Made by a program: the position numbers and the translations under genes
Assembly (NCBI GenBank): GCA_964513365.1
Contig: CAZEMH010000013.1
Span: forward strand, 1-15,441
DNA length: 15,441 nt
From: DAOVIY01 sp964513365
Lineage (GTDB): Bacteria; Patescibacteriota; Minisyncoccia; UBA6257
Direction: 5' to 3'
In this document: piece by piece, positions 5,344 to 12,039 of the stretch
Position numbering within the stretch: the stretch's first letter is position 1
Layout of the letters: each line of letters begins with the position of its first letter
Notes under the pieces: generated by a model
Told to the model about the DNA's origin: nothing
Database searches by the model: none
Seen by the model: the letters and a program-made list of their open reading frames with translations, nothing else

Positions 5344-7368
5344 TTTTTTTCTTAACAGCAACCATAGGAGCGCGATAAGGCTGCCTATAGACATAGCAAA
5401 GCCAATTTTATCCCAAGTATTGTAAGAATATTGTAAAGTTACTTCGTTTTCAAAAGGAATTACCATCATAAAAGACGGGCTAACTAAATAAGGGCCTATT
5501 GCTCCTTTTATCTGCCAACCAGGGAAATAGGTATATTTTATTAAATGAGGCACTCCCAAATGATCAGTTGTAAAAGTTAAAAAATCATTTTTTATTTCTT
5601 TTATCTGAACAACAGGATTTTCTGCTAATTCTTCTTCTTGAAAACCATTGGAAAAATTCTCTAAATCTTTTAATTCTTTCTCATTTTGATAGAAGACTAT
5701 GGGCTGAGATAAGTCCGTTTTTTTATACCAATGAATTGATTCATCTATCCATTTATTTGTTTTTAACCTTAAATTAATATTAGGAATAATTTCAACTAAA
5801 TCAGAATGTGGAATTCTATAAACCCTGAATCCACCAATATCAGACATTTTAATAAAATGTTCGTCAGCTAGTTTTTTAATTTCAGGCGTATAAGCAACAA
5901 AATATTGAGCTCCAAAATATTGTAGATGTTTTACCCCGTTTTCAAAATCAAAAGAGGGATATTCTAATCCAGCAATAGCTGAAGTCGGCGTTTTAGTTGT
6001 CTCCGCTTGATTAATAAAATGAAAATATCCAGAAACAGAAGATTCAATTAACAAACCTTCAAAAGTTGGTTTATTGGTAAGAATTGGTAAGTTTTCTAAG
6101 ACACGAGGAGTGCCAAATTTATCATATTCAGAACGATATTCCCACATTATTCTTCCGTAAGGAAGATCTTTTAAATAATCAGAAAGATTTTTTAATTCTG
6201 GCCAAGCATCTTTGCTTTGCAACCCTTCATAATTCCACTTCATCCAAAATGGGATATATGAAATAGTTGAAGGAAGATAAAAAATTAACATATATCCAGA
6301 AAAAACTATTAAGAAAACAGGAATAAATGATTTTTTAAAATATTGCACCCAACTTCCTATTGCATAAGCAGCAATTATCAAACTGCTCATTAGAATAAAA
6401 GGCAAAAATCTGGCATTCCATATACTAGAATTATTTAGAAAAAGAAATGGTATTAATGATACACAAATTATAAAAAGAATGGGAAAAATTTTTTTGTCTT
6501 TTTTGAAAAATGCGTAGACTATACCTAATATTGCAATGATTTCAAAAATTATTAAAGAAGAAGGGAAAATTTCTTCAAGCTTAATCACTTTAGTCCAACT
6601 CATTTTAGATGTATAAGAAAGAAGAGTTAAAAATGGTAATGCCCAAAAAGCAGTTAAACCAAAAGCTAAGCCAAAAACTTTAAAAAGATATGAAAAAACT
6701 TTTTTGGCTTGTTTTTTTATTATACTTTCCAACAAAATAACTATTCCAAACAAAACTGCAATTATAACAGAAAAAGGATGGGATAAAACCATTAAAGAAA
6801 GAATAAAAACATTAATAACTAAATAGCGATTTTCCTTTATGCCCTTTACCAGTAAAGCAATAAATAAAAAGAAAAGAGCAAAAGCAAAAGAATAAGAAAA
6901 TTCCCCAGATAAAGTACTTGGAATATTGGCTCCATAAATAGAAAATTTTTCTAAAAATAAATAGCTCAAGCTCAAAAGAGCTCCTAAAGAAGGAATTGGA
7001 AATTTAAAATCAAGAAATGACAGACAGAAAAAAATAGCCAGGGGCAAAAGGAATGTTCCTAAGAGCGTGATTAACTTAAAAGCAATATTTAAAGGAATAA
7101 GATAACTTAATAATACTGTTGTGTAATAAAGAAGTGGGGGATAAAAATAGAGAAAAGGAAAACCAGCATACCAATCAGGAGACCACCATTTTATTTTCGG
7201 AAAAATTTCTTGAGCATAATAAACAATATAATTATGAGAACCAGTATCCCCTCCGCCAACCATTGTGTCAGAAAAAATTAAATTCCACGGGATTTGAGAA
7301 ATTAAAAAACCATAAACAAAAATAAAAATCAAAACAATAAATATTTTTTGAAATTTAAGATATTTCAT
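5329..7368 (-). CDS. Multi-span membrane protein, PTPS-related / GT-C-like family
   Basis: A 679-aa integral membrane protein. An N-terminal membrane segment (about 9-27) is followed by an outward loop with GGGDTGSH (38-45) and WSPDWYAGFP (62-71), then roughly ten further hydrophobic spans to about residue 360. A soluble region (about 375-650) and a last span near 655-675 follow. The GGDTGSH...PDWY.GFP pattern is that of the membrane family named after a 6-pyruvoyl-tetrahydropterin-synthase-related domain (PF10131). That family resembles GT-C glycosyltransferases and oligosaccharyltransferases. A sugar transferase using a lipid-linked donor is the likely role, by inference. Its ATG overlaps the end of the GT2 gene by 14 bases, so translation is probably coupled. 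The GT2 product may make the lipid-linked sugar it uses. Confidence 0.8.
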   Translation of the reverse strand: MKYLKFQKIFIVLIFIFVYGFLISQIPWNLIFSDTMVGGGDTGSHNYIVYYAQEIFPKIKWWSPDWYAGFPFLYFYPPLLYYTTVLLSYLIPLNIAFKLITLLGTFLLPLAIFFCLSFLDFKFPIPSLGALLSLSYLFLEKFSIYGANIPSTLSGEFSYSFAFALFFLFIALLVKGIKENRYLVINVFILSLMVLSHPFSVIIAVLFGIVILLESIIKKQAKKVFSYLFKVFGLAFGLTAFWALPFLTLLSYTSKMSWTKVIKLEEIFPSSLIIFEIIAILGIVYAFFKKDKKIFPILFIICVSLIPFLFLNNSSIWNARFLPFILMSSLIIAAYAIGSWVQYFKKSFIPVFLIVFSGYMLIFYLPSTISYIPFWMKWNYEGLQSKDAWPELKNLSDYLKDLPYGRIMWEYRSEYDKFGTPRVLENLPILTNKPTFEGLLIESSVSGYFHFINQAETTKTPTSAIAGLEYPSFDFENGVKHLQYFGAQYFVAYTPEIKKLADEHFIKMSDIGGFRVYRIPHSDLVEIIPNINLRLKTNKWIDESIHWYKKTDLSQPIVFYQNEKELKDLENFSNGFQEEELAENPVVQIKEIKNDFLTFTTDHLGVPHLIKYTYFPGWQIKGAIGPYLVSPSFMMVIPFENEVTLQYSYNTWDKIGFAMSIGSLIALLWLLLRKKLLFF

Positions 7369-8041
7369 AATTATGAAATCTTACTATGAGTAAATCAAAA
7401 ATCATTCGCAGTATATTAGGAAAATTAAAGGTTGATGAAACAGAAGAAGCTTCTTGTTGTACAACTACTTTATTAACTAAATAATCTAATTTTTTTGCTA
7501 GAAAAAGAATTTCTATATCAATTGCAAAACCGTTAATTATGCTAATAGAAAATATCTTCTTCCCTTCTTTTCTTGTAAAACCTTTCAGTCCACACTGTGT
7601 ATCTCGGTATTTAAAACCAAATAATATTCTTAGTATTAGATATAAAAAAGGCCTAAGTAGCTTTTTATAAAATTTATCGTTATAAAATTCTTCGCGATGA
7701 CCAATGACTATAGATTTCTTCTGTTTTAATTCTTTAAATACTTTTTCTATATACTCAATTCCAAAAGGTAAATCAGCATCAGTAAAAATTAGATATCTTC
7801 CTTTGGCTTTTTCAAATCCTTTGCGTAAACTATACCCTTTTCCTTTGTTAATTTCGTTTTCTAAATAAACTATTTTATCACCAAAAATATTTTTTATTTT
7901 TCTTGTATTATCTTTACTTCCATCATTAATTATAATAATCTCTGCCTGAGGAAAGTACTCTAGCAGAGATTTAATTGTATTAATAATCAGCTTCCCTTTT
8001 TCATAGGCGGGAATAATAATAGATAATTCTTTTTCTTCCAT
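7355..8041 (-). CDS. Family 2 glycosyltransferase, dolichyl-phosphate sugar synthase type
   Basis: A GT2 (GT-A fold) enzyme of 228 aa that probably transfers a hexose from a nucleotide sugar to polyprenyl phosphate on the cytoplasmic face. Visible motifs: LSIIIPAYEKG at the start, INDGSKDNT (38-46), NKGKGYSLRKGF (65-76), FTDADLPF (86-93, metal-binding DxD equivalent), DTQCGLKGF (147-155) and FAIDIEIL (172-179). DTQCGLKGF is typical of the glucosyl/mannosyl-phosphoryl-polyprenol group (ALG5/DPM1-like). There is no C-terminal membrane pair, so it is a soluble or peripheral form. It leads a two-gene operon with the membrane protein. Its start is one or two bases from the predicted transcription start, so the mRNA may be leaderless. 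Confidence 0.92.
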   Translation of the reverse strand: MEEKELSIIIPAYEKGKLIINTIKSLLEYFPQAEIIIINDGSKDNTRKIKNIFGDKIVYLENEINKGKGYSLRKGFEKAKGRYLIFTDADLPFGIEYIEKVFKELKQKKSIVIGHREEFYNDKFYKKLLRPFLYLILRILFGFKYRDTQCGLKGFTRKEGKKIFSISIINGFAIDIEILFLAKKLDYLVNKVVVQQEASSVSSTFNFPNILRMIFDLLIVRFHNYEIS

Positions 8042-8049
8042 ACAAGCTC

Positions 8050-8077
8050 ATTATACTAATTTTATCTTATTTTTCAA
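8050..8077 (-). promoter_or_regulatory. Promoter of the GT2 operon, near-leaderless
   Basis: On the reverse strand, -35 TTGAAA (8077-8072), a 16-base spacer and a perfect -10 TATAAT (8055-8050). The start would fall near 8043, immediately before the ATG at 8041. It is back to back with the clpP promoter, whose -35 is 12 bases away. Confidence 0.68.
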
Positions 8078-8088
8078 AGGTAGAGAGT

Positions 8089-8117
8089 TTGACAATGAGA
8101 TTAAAAACCACTATATT
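8089..8117 (+). promoter_or_regulatory. clpP: Promoter of the clpP operon
   Basis: A perfect -35 TTGACA (8089-8094), exactly 17 bases, then TATATT (8112-8117, five of six). The start would be near 8124, leaving a 20-nt AT-only leader with no Shine-Dalgarno. Confidence 0.75.
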
Positions 8118-8143
8118 AAATATATTACTATAAAAAAATAGAT

Positions 8144-8758
8144 ATGAAAAATTCTTCTCAAAATCAAAATAATATGGTTCTTGTCCCTACTGTCATTGAA
8201 AAATCCTCTATAGGAGAGAGGGTATATGATATTTATTCTCGCCTTTTAAAAGAAAGAATTGTCTTCTTGGGAGGACCTATTGATGATCCTTTAGCCAATA
8301 CTATCATTGCACAATTATTATTTTTAGAGCACCAAGATCCTAAAAAAGATATTCTGCTTTATATAAATTCTCCTGGGGGATCAGTTACCTCTACTTTGGC
8401 AATTTACGATACAATGCAATACGTTAAATGCGATGTTTCTTCGCTTTGCCTGGGCATGGCTGCTTCTGGAGCTGCTGTTATTTTAGCTTCTGGTAAAAAG
8501 GGTAAGCGTTTTGCTCTGCCTAATGCAGAAATTCTTCTTCATCAAGTAATGGGAGAAGCTGGAGGCCAGGCCACAGAAATAGAAATTGCAGCGAAACAGA
8601 TTCTTCGTGTTAAGGAACGGTTAAATAAAATTCTAGCTAAGCATACAAACCAACCTATTGCAAAGATAGCAAAAGAAACAGATAGAGATTTTTGGCTTAC
8701 TCCTGAAGAAGCAAAAAATTACGGAATCATCGATGAGATTATAAAAAACAAAAAATAA
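8144..8758 (+). CDS. clpP: ATP-dependent Clp protease proteolytic subunit ClpP
   Basis: ClpP forms the tetradecameric serine-protease chamber that degrades proteins unfolded by ClpX or ClpA/C-type ATPases. The full catalytic triad is present: S108 in GMAASGAAV, H133 in LLHQVMG and D182 in DRDFWLTPEEA. The substrate-binding strand INSPGGSV (75-82) and the YGIIDEI ending are canonical. The 204-aa length is normal. The usual GQAASMG around serine is GMAASGA here, a mild variant. No Clp ATPase gene is in the window; instead a 453-aa tail-anchored protein follows after four bases, presumably cotranscribed. Confidence 0.97.
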   Translation: MKNSSQNQNNMVLVPTVIEKSSIGERVYDIYSRLLKERIVFLGGPIDDPLANTIIAQLLFLEHQDPKKDILLYINSPGGSVTSTLAIYDTMQYVKCDVSSLCLGMAASGAAVILASGKKGKRFALPNAEILLHQVMGEAGGQATEIEIAAKQILRVKERLNKILAKHTNQPIAKIAKETDRDFWLTPEEAKNYGIIDEIIKNKK

Positions 8759-8762
8759 TATT

Positions 8763-10124
8763 ATGGGATTTGAACAAATTCCAAATACGCCAACAGAACC
8801 ATCTAAAGAACAGCCTCCTTATCCTGACTGGGTTTTTGAAAATGGTATCTGGAGAAAACCTACTGAGGGGGAAAGCGCTGAGTCAACAGAACAGAATAAA
8901 GAAGGTAATCATACAAAAGAGGAAGAAACTGATAAAGAATTAAGATTATTAGAAGAGGAATTAAAAAAATTAGATGATAAAGAATATCTTAGTCCTGATG
9001 ATATACAAAAAAAGGAAAAATTGGAAACAGAATATACCACCTTAGATAAACAAGCTAAAGAAACTCCGGAGAAAAAAGAAAGTGTGTCAACAACTGATAA
9101 AACTATGGGGGGGAAGAAATCAAAAGAAGGACAGGAAAAAGAAAAATTAGAAAAAAAATTAACAGAGAAATATTATGATGAACTAAAAAAAATCAAGCAA
9201 ATACCAGACAGTAATAGAAACCTCAAGGCAAAAAAATACTTTGAATTAATTAATAATTGGAAAGATGTGGCATATATAGATAATTACAAAGGTATTCAAG
9301 ATATTTTCTCAGAACTTAATAAATCAAAACCGTCAATATTTCTTTACAATTTGAAAAAAGCAGAAACCATTGACGAAGTTGCTATAGCTATGGCTTCAAA
9401 CTATGCGGAATGGAATCTTGAAGATAAGGAAAAGCTTAAAATAATAAGAGGTTTTGTTAAAAAACAATCAAAAGAGAAAAATTTTTGGTATGGATCTGAT
9501 GATAAAGATAAAACTCTCAGCGATATAGCGCAAATTTTAGCTCTACAAAACGTTCCTTTTAAAGGTGGCATTGATGTTATTGTTAAAGATGTGGAAAACC
9601 CAGATACTAAGTCGAAAACCATAGAAAAAATATTGGGAATAGAAAAAGAAGCAATTGAAGAAAAAAAAGAATTTCTAAAAGAAATGAAAAAAGATGCGAC
9701 AAAAGAAAAAATGCCGCCTGAAGAAAAAATTAAAGAACAATTAGAAAAAATGAGCGCTTCGTCAGTAATGGAAAAAATCCTCCAAGATCCTGAGGCATTA
9801 TCTAAAATCTTTTATGGAGCTTCTGAAATTTTAAAAAACCCAGAAGTACAAGAAAAATTCCAAGAACTTAAAAATACAGCAGAAAAAATCATAAAAGAAA
9901 AAGAAGAAATCCCTGATTCTGTTGCTAAGGCAGCAGAATTTATTAAAGAAGAAACAGAAAAAAAAGAAGATGAAAAAGATAAAAAAGAATCTCGGTGGAA
10001 AACAATACTTGGAACAATAAGTTGGTCAATTTTATTATTCTTAGTTTTATTTATGCTAGCAGAATTAAAAGGCGTTGATTATCTTTCTGGACAAGCTGCA
10101 GGAAAAAAGAAAGAGAAAAAATAA
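8763..10124 (+). CDS. Tail-anchored, coiled-coil-rich protein of unknown function, 453 aa
   Basis: No family recognised. The N terminus has a short aromatic patch, PPYPDWVFENGIWRKP (18-33). Then comes a charged, low-complexity stretch (about 40-130) likely to be coiled coil or disordered. A more folded middle (about 130-275) includes NNWKDVAYIDNYKGIQDIF and FVKKQSKEKNFWYGSDD. A second lysine/glutamate-rich helical part runs from about 285 to 410. A single membrane segment near 414-434 (ISWSILLFLVLFMLAEL) lies 19 residues from the C terminus, so the bulk should face the cytoplasm as in tail-anchored proteins. There is no N-terminal signal. It sits four bases after clpP, so coexpression with the protease is expected. 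A role in presenting substrates or placing the protease at the membrane is speculation. Confidence 0.85.
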   Translation: MGFEQIPNTPTEPSKEQPPYPDWVFENGIWRKPTEGESAESTEQNKEGNHTKEEETDKELRLLEEELKKLDDKEYLSPDDIQKKEKLETEYTTLDKQAKETPEKKESVSTTDKTMGGKKSKEGQEKEKLEKKLTEKYYDELKKIKQIPDSNRNLKAKKYFELINNWKDVAYIDNYKGIQDIFSELNKSKPSIFLYNLKKAETIDEVAIAMASNYAEWNLEDKEKLKIIRGFVKKQSKEKNFWYGSDDKDKTLSDIAQILALQNVPFKGGIDVIVKDVENPDTKSKTIEKILGIEKEAIEEKKEFLKEMKKDATKEKMPPEEKIKEQLEKMSASSVMEKILQDPEALSKIFYGASEILKNPEVQEKFQELKNTAEKIIKEKEEIPDSVAKAAEFIKEETEKKEDEKDKKESRWKTILGTISWSILLFLVLFMLAELKGVDYLSGQAAGKKKEKK

Positions 10125-10203
10125 TTAATTCACTTAAATTTTTGCTTTACAAAAATCTTGGCAAGTAAAAGTCGAAATATTAAAGTTCTAAATAATATGT
10201 AAA

Positions 10204-10488
10204 ATGCAACAAAACTTTTTAAATAATCTTCCTCCTGAAATCAAAAACACAGCTACGCAATTATATGACACCATTTTGGAACGTTCGTTAATGCGAGCTT
10301 ATAAAAATTTAGATAATGATAAAAAGACAATGATGGCAAAGATATTCAATTCTGATAATGAAGAAGAAAAAAACAATTTTTTGCATGACTATCTGGGAAA
10401 TCTACAAGATATTATGATGGAAGAAACAAAAAAGATAGTGACTGAAATCAAAGAAAATAAGAATATTACAGAAACGCAAAAGAAATAA
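10204..10488 (+). CDS. Small helical protein, 94 aa, DUF5663-like
   Basis: A short acidic all-helical protein: NNLPPEIKNTATQLYDTILE, then RSLMRAYKNL, MMAKIFNSDNEEEKNNFL and a final helix MEETKKIVTEIKENK. The LPPE start, the hydrophobic ILERSLMRAYKNL helix and the late FLHDYLGNLQDI segment remind me of the DUF5663 group of short Patescibacteria proteins. That assignment is tentative. It has no cysteines, signal or membrane span. It lies 79 bases after the 453-aa gene, with no clear promoter in the gap, and just before the 36-bp terminator, so it is probably the last gene of the clpP operon. The start codon has no Shine-Dalgarno. Confidence 0.78.
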   Translation: MQQNFLNNLPPEIKNTATQLYDTILERSLMRAYKNLDNDKKTMMAKIFNSDNEEEKNNFLHDYLGNLQDIMMEETKKIVTEIKENKNITETQKK

Positions 10489-10513
10489 AATTGAGATATA
10501 ATCTATTAAAGAT

Positions 10514-10549
10514 TTAAAAACAACTCATTAATTAATGAGTTGTTTTTAA
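10514..10549. terminator. 36-bp perfect palindrome, bidirectional terminator
   Basis: Centred between 10531 and 10532, the half TTAAAAACAACTCATTAA is followed by its exact complement with no loop spacer. Both strands end in a T run (TTTTTAA). It serves the clpP operon on the plus strand and the endonuclease/tRNA-Gly transcript on the minus strand. As RNA a few central pairs must open to form a loop. Confidence 0.9.
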
Positions 10550-10609
10550 TCAGAGCGGGGAACGAGAAAAGAATTCGTGGTGTTTTTTTCTTTTTGAAAT
10601 TGTCTTCTG

Positions 10610-10680
10610 AGCGGGCGAGCGGAATCGAACCGCCAGCTCGTACTTGGCAAGCACGCGTATTACCACTATACTACGCCCGC
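10610..10680 (-). tRNA. tRNA-Gly (GCC)
   Basis: The acceptor GCGGGCG/CGCCCGC has discriminator T, as expected for glycine. The D stem GTAT/ATAC has loop AGTGGTA. The anticodon stem CGTGC/GTACG has loop TTGCCAA, giving anticodon GCC. The T stem GGCGG/CCGCT has loop TTCGATT. CCA is not encoded. Its first ten bases are shared with the 3' end of the LAGLIDADG-like reading frame on the same strand. No separate tRNA promoter is evident. Confidence 0.97.
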
Positions 10681-11336
10681 ATTAATTCTTGCTGGTATAA
10701 TTTTATCCAAGTATAAATTTTTTCTTTTAATTGTCTACCTCCCGTACGAATGATGCAAATACCGTAAGTAAGTCTTCGGGTAGGATGCTTGCCTTGAATA
10801 AATTGAGTTTTATAAAATTGACTTTCGGGAATTACTGCGGCCTCGCTCCAAAACTTTTTACAAACTCCTTCATTTAAATCTGGATAAAGAATCATCTGGA
10901 GTCTTATTTTTTCTATTGTCACTAGACAAATTTTTTGGAGAAAATATGAAAATATCTTAATCATCATCGGGTCTGTATTTGATAATCTTACGACAGAATT
11001 TTCCATTTTACTATCACCTTCACCCCAATAAAGCATTAGTCCTGCTAAAAATAGAAAATTCTTTTTGAGTCGTGGAAATTCCTTTACCGCTTGTTGGCGA
11101 GCTTCTTTTCTCCATTCTTCCCACATTTTTTTCCTTGCTTTATTGATAAGTCGAAGTCTCTTCCGTGCTATATAATTTGCTTTTCTTGTAAGTTCCTTTT
11201 TTATATCTTCTGACCATTTAATATCAGAAAGCCAATCAGATAAAGTACTTTTTGGTATTTTTAATTCTCCGCTTATTTTATTATAACTTTTCCCCTGTTT
11301 CCGTAATTTTATTGCAAAATGTCTATCGTTTCTCAT
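10671..11336 (-). CDS. HTH + LAGLIDADG-like homing endonuclease, ending inside tRNA-Gly
   Basis: A 221-aa protein. Residues 8-37 form a helix-turn-helix (KLRKQGKSYNKISGELKIPK, then STLSDWLS). A basic helical linker (50-92) follows. FLAGLMLYWGEGDS (96-109) resembles the first LAGLIDADG helix with acidic residues, followed by VVRLSNTDPMMIKIFSYFL (115-133), the usual continuation of LAGLIDADG-type nucleases. A single motif means it should act as a dimer. Proteins of this layout are common in Patescibacteria and are usually free-standing. The last residues LMRA and the TAG stop are supplied by the start of tRNA-Gly: ATG CGG GCG TAG covers the acceptor strand and bases T8-A9-G10. Endonuclease activity is inferred, not shown. 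The order nuclease then tRNA on one strand matches the His case at the left end. Confidence 0.82.
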   Translation of the reverse strand: MRNDRHFAIKLRKQGKSYNKISGELKIPKSTLSDWLSDIKWSEDIKKELTRKANYIARKRLRLINKARKKMWEEWRKEARQQAVKEFPRLKKNFLFLAGLMLYWGEGDSKMENSVVRLSNTDPMMIKIFSYFLQKICLVTIEKIRLQMILYPDLNEGVCKKFWSEAAVIPESQFYKTQFIQGKHPTRRLTYGICIIRTGGRQLKEKIYTWIKLYQQELMRA

Positions 11337-11388
11337 AAATTGAACACTTGTAATTATATATGTATAATAACACAGAAGTTCAATTTAT
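11335..11388. repeat. 11-bp inverted repeat bracketing the endonuclease promoter
   Basis: ATAAATTGAAC (11335-11345) and GTTCAATTTAT (11378-11388) are exact complements, 32 bases apart. One arm covers the start codon and its upstream base, the other covers the candidate -35. This is a plausible operator for an HTH protein acting as a dimer or by looping, or the ends of a small insertion. Confidence 0.6.
11353..11383 (-). promoter_or_regulatory. Candidate promoter for the LAGLIDADG-like gene
   Basis: On the reverse strand, -35 TTGAAC (11383-11378). The -10 is either TATATA (11360-11355, spacing 17) or TATAAT (11358-11353, spacing 19). The leader would be only about 10 nt, with no Shine-Dalgarno. 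Confidence 0.42.
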
Positions 11389-11492
11389 AAAATATCTACT
11401 TTGCGGATAACTAAAAATTTATAGCCATTGTACAATACTTGCTTTAATCTTCCATTATTTTTCATAATAGCAATATTTTTATTTAACGTCAA

Positions 11493-11521
11493 TTGACTTT
11501 CTGAGAAAATAGCTTTAATAT
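11493..11521 (+). promoter_or_regulatory. Candidate promoter for the DksA/TraR-type gene
   Basis: -35 TTGACT (11493-11498) and TAATAT (11516-11521) with 17 bases between. TATTAT at 11519-11524 is an alternative with 20. The start would be about 20 nt before the ATG at 11547. Confidence 0.45.
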
Positions 11522-11546
11522 TATACAAGTAGAAAAACAATAATTT

Positions 11547-11927
11547 ATGGATAAAAAGACTATTTCTGAATTAAAAAAGAAGTTAGAAGAGGAACGAGCC
11601 CTTTTAAAAAAGGACTTGTTGAAATTTGCCGACAAAGATAAAAAAATACCTGATGATTATGACACAAGATTCCCGAATTTTGGGGATCGCTCTTCTTCAC
11701 CTGACGAAAATGCTAATGAAACAGAAGCATATGAGAAGTTATTGGCTATTGAATATGCGCTAGAACTTCGCCTTAAAGATGTTAATGACTCTTTAAAAAA
11801 GATAAAGGAAAATAACTACGGTAATTGTGAAATCTGTAAAAAAGAAATCGAATTAAAGCGCCTAAAGGCTAATCCTGCGGCTAAAACATGCTTAATTTGT
11901 AATAGTAAAAAACAAAGCAAAAAATAA
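11547..11927 (+). CDS. DksA/TraR-family C4 zinc-finger protein
   Basis: A 126-aa member of the DksA/TraR superfamily. These proteins enter the secondary channel of RNA polymerase and tune initiation, often with ppGpp. A long N-terminal coiled coil (about 1-30) and a second helix (about 60-90) flank a loop with acidic residues (SSSPDENANETEAYEK). The zinc finger has the exact family spacing: C94-x2-C97, 17 residues, C115-x2-C118. The RLKANPAAKTCLIC block is typical. The tip of the coiled coil does not show the DxxDxA motif of E. coli DksA, so function may be closer to the generic Gram-positive/Patescibacteria zinc-finger group than to true DksA. Single-gene unit with its own promoter and terminator. 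Confidence 0.9.
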   Translation: MDKKTISELKKKLEEERALLKKDLLKFADKDKKIPDDYDTRFPNFGDRSSSPDENANETEAYEKLLAIEYALELRLKDVNDSLKKIKENNYGNCEICKKEIELKRLKANPAAKTCLICNSKKQSKK

Positions 11928-11953
11928 TTTATAGCTTAGAATAGATAAAAATT

Positions 11954-11986
11954 AAAAAGTGATGAATTTACTTCATCACTTTTTTT
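11954..11986. terminator. Bidirectional intrinsic terminator
   Basis: A 13-bp stem (AAAAAGTGATGAA and its complement) around loop TTTAC, with a T run on each strand. It lies 27 bases after the DksA-type gene and 54 bases after the end of the convergent LysM-M23 gene. It suits both. Confidence 0.92.
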
Positions 11987-12005
11987 ATTAACAATATTGT
12001 TAATA
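11986..12005. repeat. 20-bp perfect palindrome beside the terminator
   Basis: TATTAACAATATTGTTAATA is its own reverse complement, abutting the terminator on the M23 side. It may be a second weak hairpin for transcripts of the M23 gene, or chance in AT-rich DNA. Confidence 0.6.
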
Positions 12006-12039
12006 TAATACAGGATCTAAATCGCTAAGATTAACCTTT

